A stretch of 64,000 nucleotides of DNA from an uncultured Prevotellaceae bacterium (lineage in GTDB: Bacteria > Bacteroidota > Bacteroidia > Bacteroidales > Muribaculaceae). Below are positions 35,059 through 43,421 of the stretch, in pieces (positions within the stretch are counted from its first letter, which is position 1; each line of letters opens with the position of its first letter). The notes beneath the pieces were generated by a model. The model saw only the letters and a program-made list of their open reading frames with translations, did not search any database and was not told the DNA's origin. Where the stretch lies: the NCBI GenBank assembly GCA_947169265.1, contig CAMVPC010000006.1, forward strand, positions 1 to 64,000, in the 5' to 3' direction. The position numbers and the translations under genes were made by a program.

Positions 35059-36117
35059 TTAAATGGATATTGTGAATTTGAGCTGGACGCGACCGCCCAG
35101 CAGGATGATTGAATTGTTGGGTAGCGGCACAGCGCGGTGCAGGGCCAGCGCCATCTCGTTGAGGCGCGTGTCGCCCTTGGCCTCGATGGAGAAGTTGCCG
35201 TTGATGGGGCTGCGACGGATGATGATGTGCGGGTTGAAAATCGACTCGTTGTCGAGTACGCCCACTTGCACACCGCCCAGGAACGAGGTGGCGTTGCGGC
35301 CGCACACTTGCAGCACCGGTTGTTCCATGGCCAGCACGCGCGTGGCGGTGCCGTCGACGAGGAAACACCCGTCGGTGCGGTCGATGCGCAGCGTGGCGAA
35401 GCCCCGTGGCTGCGGTTGCGGCGTGGCGGGGTGGGAGAACCTCTCGGTGGTGGGTCCTGAAAGTTCCACTTGCGTCTTGCCGGTGTCGCCGGCGGGCGGC
35501 GTCGCGATGTCGTCGGGGCGCTTGGGTCCGCCCACGTGGTCAAAGTCGATGAGCGGGATGGTGAAATGGCCCGGCGAGCGCACGTCCATGCCGCTCACGG
35601 CGTGGGGGTTGAAGTCCACGGCGCTCAGCCGCGAGTCCTTGGGGTGCATGGTCATCACCATGCGGCCGTTGCCCTCGGCGGGCTGTGCGGTGACTTGCGG
35701 CGTGGGGTAGAGCTTGGAGAGGATGAAAACCTCGTGGGGTTGCAGCGCGATGTCGTCGCGGCCCTCGATGATGTTGCCCGGCACGAAGCTCTCGAACTGG
35801 AACTCCCAGCTTCTTGCCAGCGGCTTGTGGTCGGGGAAGCTGCGCAGGAGCTTGCGGATTTCGGCGTTGAACAGCGCCACCATGTCGGAGGCCGTTGTCT
35901 CGAAGGCCTCGCGCTGCCGCTCGTAGTCGTCGGCGTTGAGGTAAATCTTGAAGCAGGTGGGGTAGAGGAAACTCACGCGAGTGCGCTCGCTCTCGATGCG
36001 CTCCTTGAAGTGCTCGAGGATTTTGTCCTCAAGCTCGGCGCGGCTCATGGTGGGCGACGTCTCTTCGTGCGGCTCTCCACCCAGTAGCGTATTTTTGATT
36101 TTGCCCAGAATACTCAT
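35059..36117 (-). CDS. FHA-domain protein with FhaA-like architecture (first gene of operon)
   Basis: This 352-residue cytosolic protein is the first gene of the kinase operon. After an amphipathic N-terminus, residues about 40-130 form an alpha/beta domain (YPTCFKIYLNADDYERQREAF, then VALFNAEIRKLL and WEFQFESF). It resembles, by eye, the N-terminal domain of mycobacterial FhaA: a strand, then a -DYER- turn, then a helix. A proline-rich linker (about 200-235) leads to a C-terminal FHA domain (about 240-352) with VCGRNATSF, a variable loop, IIIRRSPINGNFSIEAKG and LPNNSIILLGGRVQLKF. It would read phosphothreonine made by the operon's kinase. The FHA call is fairly firm; the FhaA link is tentative. 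Confidence 0.8.
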   Translation of the reverse strand: MSILGKIKNTLLGGEPHEETSPTMSRAELEDKILEHFKERIESERTRVSFLYPTCFKIYLNADDYERQREAFETTASDMVALFNAEIRKLLRSFPDHKPLARSWEFQFESFVPGNIIEGRDDIALQPHEVFILSKLYPTPQVTAQPAEGNGRMVMTMHPKDSRLSAVDFNPHAVSGMDVRSPGHFTIPLIDFDHVGGPKRPDDIATPPAGDTGKTQVELSGPTTERFSHPATPQPQPRGFATLRIDRTDGCFLVDGTATRVLAMEQPVLQVCGRNATSFLGGVQVGVLDNESIFNPHIIIRRSPINGNFSIEAKGDTRLNEMALALHRAVPLPNNSIILLGGRVQLKFTISI

Positions 36118-36149
36118 CTTCGTCAGGGGGGTGTTTGTGGTTTAACTTA

Positions 36150-36181
36150 CAAAGTTAGCCCATTAGACCGTGCCCTACAAA
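36150..36181 (-). promoter_or_regulatory. Promoter of the FHA-clpSA-aat-phosphatase-SEDS/PBP-kinase operon
   Basis: On the minus strand a -33 TTTG (36178-36181), a 20-nt spacer and a -7 TAACTTTG (36150-36157) fit the Bacteroidetes consensus well. The predicted start is near 36143, giving a leader of about 26 nt. I found no comparable promoter inside the 13-kb operon. Confidence 0.78.
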
Positions 36182-36307
36182 ATTCTTGCGTTAAAATACG
36201 TTTAGCGGTGCCGTGTGGCCTCAACAAAGTCTCACGCGACAGCGTGCCTTTTTGCGGGTGTGGGGTTGTCAAGAGTCGTATGGGATGTTGTGGAGGTGGA
36301 CAGCAAA

Positions 36308-36343
36308 GGGGGCGCCGCGGCCGGTAGCCGCACGGGCGCCCCC
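36308..36343 (-). terminator. Terminator of the C10 peptidase gene
   Basis: A strong GC hairpin (GGGGGCGCC with GGCGCCCCC, plus an inner GCGGC/GCCGC arm) lies 30 bp after the stop, followed by a short TTT on the minus strand. Confidence 0.7.
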
Positions 36344-36373
36344 TTGTGATAAGGGTGTGGTTGCCGTCTTTCT

Positions 36374-38839
36374 TTACTTCACGGCAATCTTGTGGACGGT
36401 GCCGTCGGCCACCACGAGGTAGATACCGGCCGGCAGCGTGCAGCTGTTGCCGGTTGCCACGAGAGCTCCGGTGACGCTGTAGAAGTTGACGTGACGCGCG
36501 CCCTCGACGGTGACGACGTTTCCGTTGCTGCTCACGTTCACCTTGCTGCCGGCGATACGGTCGATGCCCGACGTTTTGTCGGTGAGCATGAAGGGCGCGG
36601 TGATGCGTTCGAGGTCTTCGGCGGTCTCGTTCTTGATGTTGAAGAGGTAGAAGTTGTATTCCACATCGGGCTGTCCCTCGAAGTAGGTCTTGAAGTTGAC
36701 GGTGCGGGTTTCGCCCGCGGGGATGGTGATGACATCGGAGATGCCGCTTGCTCTCTTCACGCCGTTGTCGCGGATATCGTAAGAGATACATCCCGTGTAG
36801 TCTTGCTCGCCGCTGTTGCGGATGTCGATGTGCGCGTTGACATTGTCGGGGCGCATGTAGTAGCTTTCGGTGGTGAGCTGCGAAGCCGCCTCAAGCACAT
36901 ATCCGTCGCTCGGCGCCACGGTGAGCGTGCAAGGACCGTAAAGCGTGTTGCCGGCCTCGTCGCGCACTACCATCTCATAGTCGCCGGCTCCTCGCGGTGC
37001 GAACAAGATGAGGTTGAGCGTTATTTCGCCGTCGGTGGGCACATCGATGCGCGATGTGTGCAATTCTTGTTCTTTTGCTTCATCATCACCATCCTCTTCT
37101 CCTTCTCCTTGGTTGGTGGTTTTGTTGGCGGCCTTGGTGAAGATGTAGAAGTCACCGTAATACTCGGCGGCGTCGTTGGTGAACGTCAAGGTTGCGGGGA
37201 AGTAGGAGTTGTCGCCCACGGGGACGGGATATTCAAACTTGGCCACCTTGAGACCGGTGCCGGGGGCGGTGGGAATCGAGTAGGAGACCTTACCGTCTTT
37301 GACGTGCAGGGTGATATAGTCGGGCTTGAGGTGGTTGTTGTCGTAGAAGCGGTATTTAGAAGATTCCTCTTCTTCCTGCAGCTTGTACATCAGTCGCAAG
37401 CGGTAGTCGCCGGGGGTGAGCGTCGTGCTGGGCGCGATTTTCCTGGGGCTGTTGCGCTTGGTGGTGTAGTCGTAACGCGAGCCCAAGCTCATGTTGAGCG
37501 GGTATTCATTGTAGGTTTCGATGATTTCGTCGCTTTCGTCGGTCAGGACGAAGACATAGTTGATGGGAACCCTAGTGCCATAACCGGCGCCCGTGCCCGT
37601 GAGACCTAAGAGCTCAACTCGGATTTCCTCGCCCAGGGCGACGTTGTCGTCGAGGAGCTTAAAACTTTGGCAGGTGACCTCGATATATTTGTCCGGTTCC
37701 ACGCCGTTGGTTTGCGGATACAGTCCCGTGACCATACTTTGGGAGAGGTTGTAGCCTCCGTCGAACGAGCCCATGCCTTGTTCGCGCGGGTTGAGGACCG
37801 TGATGACGAAGTATCCGTTGCTCATCGACCCCCATCCCCAGTTGAAATGGAAGTAGCCGTCGGCGTTGTACCCGTCGAGCACAAAGGTGTGTCCGCCCGT
37901 TGCCGTGAATCCAGAGTAGAGGATGGGGCGCTTGTTGTTGAGTTCCTCAAAGATAAGGTCTTCCCACTCGGTGAGGGTCTTAGTGTTGCGCAACACGTAC
38001 TTCATGCCCTTGTTATAGTGGAAGTGCGTGCGCAACGCGTCCATCATTTTGTAGCAACTGGTGAAGCTGCTTCGGCCATAGTTCATTTCGGCAGCCAAAC
38101 CGACGTCGGACATGAGCGTAGCTACTACGGCGCCTTGCTGCTCGGTGAACTGCCCTTCGCGGTAGTTGTCAATCATGTTGTCCCAGTCGTAGGCGTGATT
38201 GAAATCGCCACTGTATTCCACGCCTTGGCTTTGGTAAGTTTTGGTGCCTTCACCTTGCTTGGGCCACTTGTGGTAGTACATGATTTGTGCTGCCCCTGTA
38301 GCCACGCACCCAGTGGCGCACTTGTAGGTGGCGCCATCGTTCTCATAGGTGGGGCAATTGCGGTTGAACGGGTCGTTCTGGTTCCAGTTGCAGGTGAGCA
38401 GCGGCTTGACGGCGGCGTTGCGCGCCTGAGGGGCGGCGGCCGTAGCCGCTTGCGGGTGGTCGCGCAGGTATTCGATTTCTTGCGCGTAGCTTTCGAGCAA
38501 GCACTTGAGGCCGTCGGGGATGTTGTCGGGGTCGAACGAGCCGTTGTCGCTGTATCCGAGCACGGGCACGGCGCGGTCTTCGGCCGCGATGACGATAAAT
38601 CCGCGGGTGTTGCCGTTGTTGAACACATAGTAGTCGGCCTTGTTGTCGGCGCTCAGCGCGGTGTGGCTAAGCTGCAGCGCGGGAGCGGCGGGATGCACGC
38701 CTTGGACGCGTTGCGGGCCTTTTTGAGTGAGGTAAGTCGCGGCGATTTGCTGTGCTTGCGACGGACTCACCGTGTTGGCGCTTGCGGCGAATGCCAAAAC
38801 CATGGTGAGCAAGATGAAAAAAGTTCTTTTAAGATTCAT
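36374..38839 (-). CDS. C10 family cysteine peptidase (streptopain-like), secreted
   Basis: This 821-residue protease is related to streptococcal SpeB and Bacteroides fragilis Bfp enzymes. It has a signal peptide (1-21) and an inhibitory pro-domain (about 25-130, opening SQAQQIAATYLTQKG). The mature catalytic domain (about 140-350) has WNQNDPFNRNCP and then KCATGCVATGAAQIMYYHKW, whose GCVATGAAQ segment carries the family's Cys. The catalytic His is in GGHTFVLDGYN, and FHFNWGWGS follows. Ig-like domains cover about 380-730. The type IX-like sorting tail (about 770-821) includes VNFYSVTGALVATG and LPAGIYLVVADG. It acts outside the cell. A weak -7 element sits at 38950-38957. Confidence 0.93.
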   Translation of the reverse strand: MNLKRTFFILLTMVLAFAASANTVSPSQAQQIAATYLTQKGPQRVQGVHPAAPALQLSHTALSADNKADYYVFNNGNTRGFIVIAAEDRAVPVLGYSDNGSFDPDNIPDGLKCLLESYAQEIEYLRDHPQAATAAAPQARNAAVKPLLTCNWNQNDPFNRNCPTYENDGATYKCATGCVATGAAQIMYYHKWPKQGEGTKTYQSQGVEYSGDFNHAYDWDNMIDNYREGQFTEQQGAVVATLMSDVGLAAEMNYGRSSFTSCYKMMDALRTHFHYNKGMKYVLRNTKTLTEWEDLIFEELNNKRPILYSGFTATGGHTFVLDGYNADGYFHFNWGWGSMSNGYFVITVLNPREQGMGSFDGGYNLSQSMVTGLYPQTNGVEPDKYIEVTCQSFKLLDDNVALGEEIRVELLGLTGTGAGYGTRVPINYVFVLTDESDEIIETYNEYPLNMSLGSRYDYTTKRNSPRKIAPSTTLTPGDYRLRLMYKLQEEEESSKYRFYDNNHLKPDYITLHVKDGKVSYSIPTAPGTGLKVAKFEYPVPVGDNSYFPATLTFTNDAAEYYGDFYIFTKAANKTTNQGEGEEDGDDEAKEQELHTSRIDVPTDGEITLNLILFAPRGAGDYEMVVRDEAGNTLYGPCTLTVAPSDGYVLEAASQLTTESYYMRPDNVNAHIDIRNSGEQDYTGCISYDIRDNGVKRASGISDVITIPAGETRTVNFKTYFEGQPDVEYNFYLFNIKNETAEDLERITAPFMLTDKTSGIDRIAGSKVNVSSNGNVVTVEGARHVNFYSVTGALVATGNSCTLPAGIYLVVADGTVHKIAVK

Positions 38840-39159
38840 AATGCTGGTTGATATGTTTGCTGTTAACGTGTTTGCGTAAAGTGCTCTGTGATAGCCCGAT
38901 TATAAGGCTTAAAGTGAAATGGGGAACACATGACATGTGAAATCAACCGCAAATTTACGACTATTTTTTTGAAATACACCCGATTTTGGTAGTAAACGGG
39001 TGAAAAAACCGGGGCACCCGCGCGGTTTTGCCCCCGGCGAGGCCGAAATTGCGAAATTGTACCAGAGGTACCGTGAAAATGGGATGTGAGATTTGGAATA
39101 TCGTGGTTTTTTTGTATTTTTGCAAAAAAAGTAAGAGAATTCGGGTTAAATTAAGGACA
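38840..39159. other. Divergent promoter region
   Basis: These 320 bp hold no gene. They carry a minus-strand TAAATTTG (38950-38957) as a possible -7 for the C10 peptidase, with a poor -33, and the plus-strand polA promoter at 39092-39122. The middle (38990-39060) is GC-rich with no recognised element. Confidence 0.55.
39092..39122 (+). promoter_or_regulatory. polA promoter
   Basis: A -33 TTTG (39092-39095) and a -7 TATTTTTG (39115-39122) are 19 nt apart, which fits the Bacteroidetes consensus. It supports a start at the ATG 39160 and rules out the longer frame that begins upstream of it. Confidence 0.78.
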
Positions 39160-41931
39160 ATGAGGAAACTTTTTTTGCTTGACGCTTACGCGCTGATTTT
39201 CAGGGCTTATTATGCGATGTCTCACAATGCGCGGGTGACATCGAAGGGATTGAACACGAGTGCCGTTTTCGGCTTTGTCAACGCTTTGCAGGACGTGCTC
39301 AAGAAGGAGCGGCCCACCCACATCGCGGTGTGCTTCGACCCCAAGGGCGGCACCTTCCGTCACGATGCTTATCCGGCCTATAAGGCTCAGCGCGAGGCGA
39401 CCCCCGAAGACATCATCGTGGCGGTGCCCTATATCAAGCGCATCATCGAGGCCTACCGCATACCCATCTATGAGGTGGCGGGCTACGAGGCCGACGACGT
39501 GATAGGGACGCTGGCGTCGCATGCCGAGCGTGCCGGCATGGAAACCTACATGATGACACCCGACAAAGACTTCGGGCAGCTGGTAACATCCCACGTGAAG
39601 ATGTACCGTCCGGCGCGTGGCGGCGGTGACCCCGAGGTGCTCGGTGTGGAAGAGATCAAGGCGAAATATGGCATTGAAAGTCCGTTGCAGGTGATTGACA
39701 TCCTTGGACTTATGGGTGATAGCGTGGATAATGTGCCCGGTTGTCCCGGCGTGGGCGAGGTGACGGCAAAGCGACTCGTGCACGAGTTTGGCTCTATCGA
39801 AAACTTGCTCGCCCACACCGACCGTATTAAGGGCGCCCTGCGCGCCAAGGTGGAGTCAAACGAGGATCAGATAAGATTCTCGAAATTCCTGGTCACCATC
39901 AAGACCGACGCCCCCGTGGAGTGGGACGAGGAACGGTTGCGCCGCGTGCCTGTCGATAAGGAGGCGTTGCGCCGCGTGTTTGACGAGCTCGAGTTCCGCC
40001 AGTTCGCCTTTCGCCTGATCGACCACGACGAGGCCAATGTGGGCCTCGAGGGCCATGAGACAGCCGCGGCGCCAGTCGAGCCGTCGCAACCCTCGCTGTT
40101 CGATTTCGCCGTAACCGCCCATGAGGAGCCCGCTCAAGTGACCACCCTGGCCGACGTTGCCCACCGTTTTAACGTGGTGAGCGACGACACCGAGGCCGCG
40201 CGCGTGGTGGAGGAGATGCTGGCGCGCGGAACCGACGTGGGCCTCTGTGTGGTGGCCGACGGCGACGAGGCCATGCGTGCCCGCCCGTCGGGCATCGCGC
40301 TGTGTCAGCAACCCGATGAGGCTTTCTATTTGCCCATCGACGGAATGGGGTGGATGATGGCCGCCGCGGCCCCGCTGTTTGCGGGAGGGTGCCGCTTGGT
40401 GAGCAACGATGTGAAGCGCGACATGGTGTTGCTGCACGCGGCAGGCCACGCGTTTACGGCACCTTACTACGACACGGGTGTGGCCCACTATCTGCTCGAC
40501 CCCGACCGCAAGCACGACACGGGGACCATCGCGCTGGCGCTGATGGACTACAAGGCCATCGACACGACACTGCTCGCCGGCGCGGGACGCAAGAAACAGC
40601 TATCGATAGGCGAGAGCGAACGTCTCGTCGAGGCCGCGTGCGAGGCCGCGTGCTTGTCGCTCCGGTTGCCCGAAAAACTCGACGAGGCCAACGAAAAGAA
40701 CGGCACGCTGACCTTGTTGCGCGACGTGGAAATGCCCCTTGTCGAGGTGCTCGCCGGCATGGAGATGGCCGGGGTGCGCGTTGATGTGGACACGTTGCGT
40801 GACTACTCGGCAACGCTCACCGCACAGGTCGCGGCCCTCGAGCACGAATGTCATGAGCTCGCCGGCCACCCGTTTAACACGGCGTCGCCGGCCCAGGTGG
40901 GCGAAGTCATCTTCGGCGAACTGCTACCCGATGTGAAGGCGAAACGCACCAAGACCGGGCAGTTCACCACCAGCGAGGAGGAATTGCTCAAGCACCGCCA
41001 TCGTCACCCCATCATCGACAAGATATTGCGACTGAGAGGACTCAAGAAACTGCTCACGACCTATGTGAACGTGTTGCCCACGCTCATCAACGCACGCACG
41101 GGCCGCATCCACACCACTTATAAGCAGACCGTGACGGCCACCGGGCGACTGTCGAGCGTCAATCCCAACCTGCAGAACATACCGGTGCGCAGCGATGAGG
41201 GACGCGAGATACGCCGCGCTTTCATCCCTGCCGAGGGTAATGTGTTTTTCAGCGCCGATTATTCGCAAATCGAATTGCGGCTGGCCGCCGACTTGAGCGG
41301 CGACCCCACGATGCTCGACGCCTTTGCGCATGGCGACGACATCCACGCCATCACAGCCGCGCGCATCAACCACGTGGAGCTTGACGCGGTCACTCCCGAT
41401 GAGCGACGCCAGGCCAAGACGGCCAACTTCGGCATCCTCTACGGCATCAGCGCCTTTGGACTTGCCGAGCGTCTGGGTGTGCCGCGTGGTGAGGCCAAGT
41501 CGCTCATTGAGAACTACTTCGCTACGTTCCCTAAAATTAAGGAATATATCGAGCAGGCCATCGCGCAGGCGCGCGAACAGGGCTATGTGACGACGCTCAT
41601 GGGACGCAAACGCATGCTGCCCGACATCAATTCGCGCAATGCCAACGTGCGCGCCTTCAACGAGCGCAACGCCATCAACGCGCCTATCCAGGGCACGGCC
41701 GCCGACATCATTAAGGTGGCCATGAACCGTATTTACCGTCGTTTCTCGCAAGAGGGACTGCGCTCAAAGATGATACTGCAGGTGCACGACGAACTCAACT
41801 TCGACGTGGTGCCCGATGAGTTGCCGCGTGTCGAGGCTATCGTCGTCGAGGAGATGGAAAACGCTTATCACGGCCGCGTGCGACTCACCGCGAGCCACGC
41901 CGCCGCCGCCAACTGGCTCGACGCCCACTAA
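39160..41931 (+). CDS. polA: DNA polymerase I, proofreading domain apparently inactive
   Basis: This 923-residue enzyme acts in DNA repair and Okazaki-fragment processing. The 5' nuclease domain (about 1-290) starts MRKLFLLDAYALIFRAYYAM and has GYEADDVIGTLA and SVDNVPGCPGVGEVTAKRL. The polymerase domain has motif A SADYSQIELR, motif B KTANFGILYG and motif C QVHDELNF. Between them (about 350-530) the 3'-5' exonuclease fold is present. The first carboxylate pair (E. coli D355/E357) is replaced by GLCVVADG, and the D501 position reads ACEAAC. Only the D424 equivalent in NDVKRDM remains. I infer loss of proofreading, as in Taq and Bacillus Pol I. A terminator follows at 42015. Confidence 0.96.
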   Translation: MRKLFLLDAYALIFRAYYAMSHNARVTSKGLNTSAVFGFVNALQDVLKKERPTHIAVCFDPKGGTFRHDAYPAYKAQREATPEDIIVAVPYIKRIIEAYRIPIYEVAGYEADDVIGTLASHAERAGMETYMMTPDKDFGQLVTSHVKMYRPARGGGDPEVLGVEEIKAKYGIESPLQVIDILGLMGDSVDNVPGCPGVGEVTAKRLVHEFGSIENLLAHTDRIKGALRAKVESNEDQIRFSKFLVTIKTDAPVEWDEERLRRVPVDKEALRRVFDELEFRQFAFRLIDHDEANVGLEGHETAAAPVEPSQPSLFDFAVTAHEEPAQVTTLADVAHRFNVVSDDTEAARVVEEMLARGTDVGLCVVADGDEAMRARPSGIALCQQPDEAFYLPIDGMGWMMAAAAPLFAGGCRLVSNDVKRDMVLLHAAGHAFTAPYYDTGVAHYLLDPDRKHDTGTIALALMDYKAIDTTLLAGAGRKKQLSIGESERLVEAACEAACLSLRLPEKLDEANEKNGTLTLLRDVEMPLVEVLAGMEMAGVRVDVDTLRDYSATLTAQVAALEHECHELAGHPFNTASPAQVGEVIFGELLPDVKAKRTKTGQFTTSEEELLKHRHRHPIIDKILRLRGLKKLLTTYVNVLPTLINARTGRIHTTYKQTVTATGRLSSVNPNLQNIPVRSDEGREIRRAFIPAEGNVFFSADYSQIELRLAADLSGDPTMLDAFAHGDDIHAITAARINHVELDAVTPDERRQAKTANFGILYGISAFGLAERLGVPRGEAKSLIENYFATFPKIKEYIEQAIAQAREQGYVTTLMGRKRMLPDINSRNANVRAFNERNAINAPIQGTAADIIKVAMNRIYRRFSQEGLRSKMILQVHDELNFDVVPDELPRVEAIVVEEMENAYHGRVRLTASHAAAANWLDAH

Positions 41932-41945
41932 GCGGCCGGGTGCCC

Positions 41946-42000
41946 GAAAACGCCCGAAAAACCGTGCCCGAAAGCTGGCGAAAACGCCCGAAAAACCGTG
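41946..42000 (+). repeat. Short direct repeat after polA
   Basis: The segment GAAAACGCCCGAAAAACCGTG occurs twice with a 14-bp spacer. It lies just after polA and before its terminator. No function is evident. Confidence 0.6.
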
Positions 42001-42014
42001 ACACGGAAATGAAG

Positions 42015-42042
42015 AAAAAATGCCGATTTTTCGGCATTTTTT
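42015..42042 (+). terminator. Rho-independent terminator after polA
   Basis: A perfect 12-bp stem (AAAAAATGCCGA with TCGGCATTTTTT) with a TTTT loop lies about 80 bp after the polA stop. The A- and T-runs on both sides would make it work on either strand. Confidence 0.85.
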
Positions 42043-42136
42043 GTACATTAAGGCCGCAGAAGTACCGAAACAGAAGTCGTCGTGTCGCGCTTGTGGTTTT
42101 TAAGACACTCCTTGCCGCTTGCCGGCCGGCGAGCGC

Positions 42137-42167
42137 TTGCCTATGTTGAATTTTTTTTGTACTTTTG
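42137..42167 (+). promoter_or_regulatory. sufS promoter with very short leader
   Basis: A -33 TTG (42137-42139) and a -7 TACTTTTG (42160-42167) are 20 nt apart. The predicted transcription start (about 42173) is only about 7 nt before the ATG at 42180, so the mRNA would be nearly leaderless. Confidence 0.68.
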
Positions 42168-42179
42168 CGGCTCAAAACT

Positions 42180-43394
42180 ATGCTTGACGTTCAACAAATA
42201 AGGGAAGAGTACCCCATCCTGGGGCGCACCGTGGAGGATAAACCGCTGGTTTATCTTGACACGGCGGCCACGTCGCAAACGCCGCGGTGCGTGGTCGAGG
42301 CCATCGACGAGATGTATTACCGCCACAAGGCCAACGTGCACCGCGGGGTGCACACCCTCTCGCAGGAAGCCACCGACCTGGTGGAGCTCACGCGCGAGAA
42401 AGTGCGCGCTTTCATCAACGCCGGCTCGACCGAGGAGGTCATCTTCACGCGCGGCACCACCGAGAGTATTAACCTGGTGGCGTCGTCGCTGGGCGATATG
42501 CTCTACAACGGCGATGAGATTATCCTCACGGTGATGGAGCATCACAGCAACATCGTGCCGTGGCAACTCGTGCAGCGCCGCAAGCGCGTCAAGCTGTGTG
42601 TGGTGCCGATTAGCGAGCGGGGCGAGGTGGACCTTGAGGCCTACGAGGACCTTTTCAGCGACAACACGCGTTTCGTGGCGTTGTGCCACGTGTCGAACGT
42701 GCTGGGCACGGTGAATCCCGTCAAGGAGATGATTGAGATTGCCCACCGCCACGCGGTGCCGGTACTTGTCGACGGTGCGCAGGCCGCGCCCCATACTGCA
42801 GTTGACGTGCAAGCGCTCGACTGCGACTTCTACGCATTCTCGAGCCACAAGATGTACGGGCCGGTGGGCGTGGGTGTGCTCTACGGCAAGCGTCACTGGC
42901 TCAACACGATGTCACCCTATCAGGGCGGTGGCGAGATGATAGGCCACGTGACGTTTGAGCGCACGACATTTGCCGCGTTGCCTTTCAAGTTTGAAGCCGG
43001 TACGCCCGACTATGTGGGCATCGCCGCGCTGGGTGCAGCCATCGACTATATCACCGGCATAGGCATTGAGCGCATCGAGGCCCATGAGCACGCGTTGCTT
43101 GAGGCGGCGACGACCGGACTGATGACCATCGACGGAATGCGCATCTATGGCGAGGCGCCCGGCAAGAGTGCCGTGGTGTCGTTTCTGGTGGGTGGCCACA
43201 ACAGCTACGACATGGGCGTGTTGCTCGACAAACTGGGCTTCGCGGTGCGTACCGGTCACCACTGCGCGCAGCCGCTCATGGCACGCTATGGTGTGGACGG
43301 CATGGTGCGGGCGTCGTTCGGTGTGTATAATACGCTCGACGAGGTGCAACGCTTTGTGGAGGCGGTGCGCCGTGTGGCGACGCTGCTTGGATAG
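42180..43394 (+). CDS. sufS: Cysteine desulfurase SufS
   Basis: This 404-residue PLP enzyme takes sulfur from cysteine for Fe-S cluster assembly. It has the class V aminotransferase fold: YLDTAATSQTP near residue 25, the PLP lysine in FSSHKMYGPVGVG (about residue 225), and the active cysteine in RTGHHCAQPLM (about 360). The RTGHHCAQP form is typical of SufS, not IscS. I use the ATG at 42180 and not the upstream TTG at 42165, which would overlap the promoter. No sufBCD genes are adjacent in the window, although they usually lie upstream of sufS in Bacteroidetes. The next gene starts 27 bp downstream. Confidence 0.95.
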   Translation: MLDVQQIREEYPILGRTVEDKPLVYLDTAATSQTPRCVVEAIDEMYYRHKANVHRGVHTLSQEATDLVELTREKVRAFINAGSTEEVIFTRGTTESINLVASSLGDMLYNGDEIILTVMEHHSNIVPWQLVQRRKRVKLCVVPISERGEVDLEAYEDLFSDNTRFVALCHVSNVLGTVNPVKEMIEIAHRHAVPVLVDGAQAAPHTAVDVQALDCDFYAFSSHKMYGPVGVGVLYGKRHWLNTMSPYQGGGEMIGHVTFERTTFAALPFKFEAGTPDYVGIAALGAAIDYITGIGIERIEAHEHALLEAATTGLMTIDGMRIYGEAPGKSAVVSFLVGGHNSYDMGVLLDKLGFAVRTGHHCAQPLMARYGVDGMVRASFGVYNTLDEVQRFVEAVRRVATLLG

Positions 43395-43421
43395 TAGCGC
43401 GACTTTAGCAAACGTTATTTT

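Noticed and set aside
23065..36117. Kinase, phosphatase and FHA genes as a type VI secretion control set
   Set aside because: No Tss/Hcp/VgrG genes are present. The SEDS-PBP fusion points to cell-wall control.
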